DNA of 9,115 bases, from positions 1 to 9,115 of the forward strand of contig JAHHTO010000095.1 in NCBI GenBank assembly GCA_020024595.1, given 5' to 3'. The position numbers and the translations under genes are program-made. Shown in pieces: positions 7,296 through 9,115 of this stretch. This stretch comes from Schaedlerella sp. (lineage in GTDB: Bacteria > Bacillota > Clostridia > Lachnospirales > Lachnospiraceae). Under the pieces are notes generated by a model. That model worked only from the letters and a program-made list of their open reading frames with translations, was not told the DNA's origin and made no database searches. Position 1 is the first letter of the stretch, and each line of letters opens with the position of its first letter.

Positions 7296-7560
7296 AATTA
7301 TCGCTCCGGCTCCCGTTTCTTTGGACGGCAGGTTTATGAGCAAGCGGCTCCTGCTTGAGTTTATCCCGTACTGAGGTGGCGAGGACGGCTGCACCTTTTC
7401 CGCATGAGTACGGCTGCGCTGCTGTTCCTCTCGCACCAGATCAATAAAACCATCCATCACATCCAGGTGTTTGTTCAAAGCATAACTACAGCGTACGGTA
7501 TCAGAGTTCAAGTTAGAAATGGTTTTAGCCCATTCCTTGTTACGGCAGAAATAGCGTCTG
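7282..7560 (-). pseudogene. C-terminal remnant of an unidentified ICE gene
   Basis: From about 7560 the frame reads FCRNKEWAKTISNL, continues through LNSDTVRCSYALNKHLDVM and DGFIDLVREEQQRSRTHAEK, then shifts near 7375 into TSVRDKLKQEPLAHKPAVQ, ending DNYGKA with TAA at 7284-7282. The stop falls 14 bases inside mobC, a normal operon overlap, which supports this frame. The charged, Lys- and Gln-rich tail looks like the C-terminus of a larger cytoplasmic protein encoded before mobC in these elements. I cannot name the family. Its 5' part has been replaced by the parA remnant, suggesting another internal deletion near 7560. Confidence 0.45.
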
Positions 7561-7744
7561 TCTGCATAAAAGGCAGCTTGTCAGCCTGAGGATTGCCCAG
7601 AATGGTCGCTACCATGTGAGTCTCCGTCGATCAGCAAGACTTTCTTTCCAGCTTGCGCCAAACCGATTCCCCAAGACTAGCACAGGCAGTGATTTTGCTA
7701 ACGCCGCCCTTCTTATTGGTGATGGCGATGATTTGAGTGTTTAT
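7560..7744 (-). pseudogene. parA: ParA-type partition ATPase, N-terminal remnant without start codon
   Basis: Behind a GAGGTGA ribosome site the codon that should be ATG reads ATA (7744-7742), followed by NTQIIAITNKKGGVSKITACASLG. This is the deviant Walker A box KGGVGKTT of ParA/Soj proteins, with Gly and Thr changed. After a frameshift near 7670, GLAQAGKKVLLIDGDSHGS holds the Walker A' region, and after another, ILGNPQADKLPF follows. ParA proteins are about 260-280 residues; only about the first 60 are here before the sequence changes to an unrelated gene tail. In ICEs of this group ParA supports maintenance of the excised circle. Confidence 0.75.
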
Positions 7745-7857
7745 TGACTTCACCTCATTTGTGATTGTTACTGTTGCTTCTGGAAATAAAGCCTCCACTC
7801 CAAAATGAAAAACTGAAGTGACAGCTCTTTCTATTGCCGGAATACGGATTCCTTAAA

Positions 7858-7891
7858 TGAAAAAGCACCCAGTCATTTTATACTGAGTGCT
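7858..7891 (-). terminator. Element-borne intrinsic terminator downstream of rpsI
   Basis: On the minus strand AGCACTCAGT (7891-7882) pairs with ACTGGGTGCT (7873-7864) across ten positions including one U-G pair, with an 8-base loop and five T (7864-7860). On the plus strand the same pair becomes a C-A mismatch and there is no T run, so the signal points leftwards. It stands about 130 bases after the rpsI stop and would end the rplM-rpsI transcript before the parA remnant, replacing the terminator stranded at 704-736. Confidence 0.75.
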
Positions 7892-7953
7892 GATCAAATT
7901 CATATTCAATTATTCAAATTAGGTCAAACTATATCAGCCCTTTTAGCAATAGT

Positions 7954-7988
7954 AAAACCCCAGAACACCTTGATTTCCCAGGGTTTTT
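7954..7988. terminator. Possible second hairpin near attR
   Basis: AAAACCC (7954-7960) and GGGTTTT (7981-7987) can pair over a 20-base loop on either strand, with T residues at the 3' side. The stem is short and rich in A-T, so it is weaker than the one at 7858-7891. It may be an auxiliary terminator for rpsI or merely part of the attachment region. Confidence 0.3.
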
Positions 7989-8018
7989 GAACCATTTCGA
8001 TACGGTTTGAACAACAAA

Positions 8019-8065
8019 TTATCTTTTGCTGAACTGAGGAGCTCTTCTTGCTTTCTTTAAACCGT
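8019..8065 (-). repeat. attR: element copy that completes rpsI
   Basis: Partner of the 744-790 repeat (40 of 47 identical). The crossover must lie within the 19-base identical core 8045-8063, so bases 8019 to about 8045 came in with the element and encode the last residues of the working S9 (RAPQFSKR) plus the stop. The element thus carries a mimic of the rpsI end that keeps the essential gene intact after insertion. Confidence 0.85.
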
Positions 8066-8411
8066 ACTTCTTTCTTTCCTTCATTCTTGGATCTCTTGTT
8101 AAAAATCCTTCTTTTTTCAATACTGATCTTAAATTTTCATCAGCTTTAACAAGAGCTCTTGATATACCATGTCTTATTGCTCCAGCTTGACCTGTGAACC
8201 CTCCACCATGAACATTAACTTTAACATCATATCTTGATAATGTATCAGTTAAAACAAGTGGTTGATTTACTATGTACTTTAAAGTATCTAAACCAAAATA
8301 GTCATCCATACTTCTCTTGTTTATTATAATATTTCCATTACCTGGAACTAAAAATACTCTCGCAATAGACTTCTTTCTTCTACCTGTTCCCATATATTGA
8401 ATCTTACTCAT
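8019..8411 (-). CDS. rpsI: 30S ribosomal protein S9
   Basis: Component of the small ribosomal subunit head; its C-terminal tail reaches the P-site tRNA. The 130-residue length is normal. The start ATG 8411-8409 has AGGAGGT (8425-8419). Family marks seen are GTGRRKKSIARV at 9-20, GGGFTGQAGAIRHGISRAL in the middle, and LTRDPRMKERKKYGLKKARRAPQFSKR at the end, with the invariant terminal SKR. It follows rplM after 22 bases as the second gene of the L13-S9 operon. The last eight or so codons come from the inserted element (see attR). Comparing the two copies, the native tail was KARKAPQFSKR, so the chimeric protein probably differs from the original by one conservative Lys-to-Arg change. Confidence 0.98.
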   Translation of the reverse strand: MSKIQYMGTGRRKKSIARVFLVPGNGNIIINKRSMDDYFGLDTLKYIVNQPLVLTDTLSRYDVKVNVHGGGFTGQAGAIRHGISRALVKADENLRSVLKKEGFLTRDPRMKERKKYGLKKARRAPQFSKR

Positions 8412-8433
8412 AAATCTTACCTCCTCTCACAAA

Positions 8434-8868
8434 TTAATACTTCAATTTTAATTCTTTAGGATTTTGTGCTTGGTGGTTATGCTCACTACCTTTAAACACT
8501 TTAAGTTTCTTAATTTGACTCTTTGCAAGAGGTCCACTTGGAAGCATTCTTCTAACAGCTTCATAAAATAAAAACTCTGGTTTTTTATCCAAGAATTTTT
8601 TGTAAGGAATCTCCTTAAGACCACCTGGATATTGCGAATGATGTCTATACATTTTTTGGTCTAACTTTTTCCCTGTTAAAACAATCTTATCTGCATTAAT
8701 TACTACTACAAAGTCACCTAAATCCATATTAGGAGTAAACTCTGGTTTATGCTTTCCTCTTAAAATAGAAGCAATTTGGCTCGCTGCTCTTCCTAAAACC
8801 ATACCTTCTACGTCAACAACATACCATTCTCTTTTTATTTCATCTTGTTTTGGTAAATATGACTTCAT
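8434..8868 (-). CDS. rplM: 50S ribosomal protein L13
   Basis: Early-assembling protein of the large ribosomal subunit. The start is ATG 8868-8866, with GGAGGG (8878-8873) four bases before it; a longer frame opening at 8892 lies across the leader and is rejected. The 144 residues match the usual 142-145. Seen are MKSYLPKQDEIKREWYVVD at the N-terminus, LGRAASQIASILRGKHKPEF, DFVVVINADKI and the signature-like region around YEAVRRMLPSGPLAKSQIKKLKVFKGSEH. First gene of the operon with rpsI, transcribed from the promoter at 8954-8982. Codon use is AT-rich like the host, in contrast to the element. Confidence 0.98.
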   Translation of the reverse strand: MKSYLPKQDEIKREWYVVDVEGMVLGRAASQIASILRGKHKPEFTPNMDLGDFVVVINADKIVLTGKKLDQKMYRHHSQYPGGLKEIPYKKFLDKKPEFLFYEAVRRMLPSGPLAKSQIKKLKVFKGSEHNHQAQNPKELKLKY

Positions 8869-8902
8869 TATACCCTCCTGTAAAAATGACATTAAAATTT
8901 AT

Positions 8903-8948
8903 AAAAAAATCCGGGGCAGTGGATTTGTTATTCTAATTATATATAACA
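8903..8948 (-). promoter_or_regulatory. rplM leader with two hairpins (possible L13 leader/attenuator)
   Basis: In the roughly 78-base untranslated leader, TGTTAT (8948-8943) can pair with ATAACA (8931-8926). Immediately after, AAATCC (8926-8921) pairs with GGATTT (8912-8907) around an ACTGCCCC loop, followed by seven T in total (8909-8903), the form of an intrinsic terminator in front of the gene. Ribosomal-protein L13 leaders that bind L13 are known in Firmicutes; whether this is one is an inference from position and structure. Confidence 0.45.
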
Positions 8949-8953
8949 GTAGT

Positions 8954-8982
8954 ATTATAATAAACTTTATTAACTATGTCAA
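8954..8982 (-). promoter_or_regulatory. Consensus promoter of the rplM-rpsI operon
   Basis: On the minus strand TTGACA (8982-8977) and TATAAT (8959-8954) are separated by 17 bases: a perfect housekeeping sigma promoter. The -35 box overlaps the truA stop codon (aaTTGAca). Transcription should start near 8947. Confidence 0.9.
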
Positions 8983-9115
8983 TTATCATAAAAAACTTTT
9001 TTAAGTGAAAGGCCTTTACTTTCACTAACAAATCCACATCTAAATCTATCTCCAGAATTTATTATTAGCGGAATATCTTTTTCATATATTTTGTTCTGAC
9101 CAACCATAATTAAAG
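8979..9115 (-). CDS. truA: tRNA pseudouridine synthase A, C-terminal part
   Basis: The last 45 codons of a gene entering from the right edge, ending with TGA at 8981-8979. It reads MVGQNKIYEKDIPLII and RFRCGFVSESKGLSLKKVFYDN; the ending GLxLxxVxYD is typical of TruA, which makes pseudouridine at positions 38-40 of tRNA anticodon arms. In Clostridia truA commonly precedes rplM-rpsI, which supports the call. The catalytic Asp lies outside the window. Its stop codon shares bases with the rplM promoter. Confidence 0.75.
   Translation of the reverse strand, partial: LIMVGQNKIYEKDIPLIINSGDRFRCGFVSESKGLSLKKVFYDN

Larger units (their letters stand above)
770..8063. mobile_element. Degenerate ICE/IME integrated at the 3' end of rpsI
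   Basis: The boundaries are set by the duplicated rpsI 3' end, with the crossover inside the 19-base identical core. Contents fit a Firmicutes integrative element of the Tn1549 type: tyrosine integrase next to one end, a sigma-70-like small regulator, MobC and ParA remnants, and an antimicrobial-peptide ABC module as cargo. Base composition is visibly richer in G and C than the flanking truA, rplM, rpsI and cwlD. No relaxase, coupling protein or type IV secretion gene is present, and the integrase is broken, so the element should be unable to move by itself. The 3' end of rpsI is a known insertion target of tyrosine-recombinase elements. Confidence 0.85.

Noticed and set aside
7986..8012. Direct repeat TTTGAAC next to attR as integrase arm sites
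   Set aside because: Seven bases twice in AT-rich DNA is expected by chance, and no matching copies were seen at the left end.
744..8065. Sequencing errors as the cause of all broken genes
   Set aside because: The damage is confined to element genes other than the ABC pair, and includes clean nonsense changes; the 2.7 kb transporter and the flanking host genes are free of errors.
1..9115. CRISPR array, tRNA or rRNA genes
   Set aside because: No regularly spaced repeats and no cloverleaf or rRNA-like sequence were seen.

Overview
The window shows a low-GC, spore-forming Clostridia chromosome (Clostridium or Peptostreptococcaceae type) interrupted by a decayed, higher-GC mobile element of about 7.3 kb. 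The chromosomal flanks are AT-rich and carry the order truA - rplM - rpsI - [element] - cwlD, all on the minus strand. CwlD is a spore-cortex amidase, which points to an endospore former. The element looks like the remains of an integrative conjugative or mobilizable element (Tn1549-like gene families from gut Firmicutes). It sits exactly in the 3' end of rpsI.

Right flank (8019-9115): the truA 3' end, a consensus promoter whose -35 box overlaps the truA stop, a short leader with hairpins, then rplM and rpsI, all intact. Left flank (1-744): cwlD, running off the window, and the terminator that originally closed the rpsI transcript. A second copy of the rpsI 3' end (744-790) lies next to it. 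It still reads as the S9 tail, but with an in-frame stop. The two copies (744-790 and 8019-8065) are the attL/attR pair.

Inside the element almost everything is broken. Reading the minus strand from rpsI leftwards there is: a replacement terminator; a parA remnant without start codon; an unidentified gene tail; mobC with a one-base insertion; a BceS-type histidine kinase that has lost its membrane sensor, is joined to the mobC tail, and has two stops and two frameshifts; an intact BceAB-type antimicrobial-peptide ABC transporter with its own candidate promoter and operator; two receiver-domain remnants; a plus-strand remnant of unknown function; a sigma-70-like conjugative-element regulator with two stops; a GC-rich segment of uncertain origin; and the C-terminal half of a tyrosine integrase with frameshifts.

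The simplest reading is that an ICE/IME carrying a two-component plus ABC peptide-resistance module entered rpsI, lost its transfer genes by deletion, and is now immobile. Only the transporter pair has stayed intact, which suggests selection for it even though its sensor kinase and regulator are pseudogenes. No clearly new biological system is visible. The most informative points are the element-derived rpsI tail, the terminator swap, the mobC-kinase junction and the orphaned transporter with its operator.
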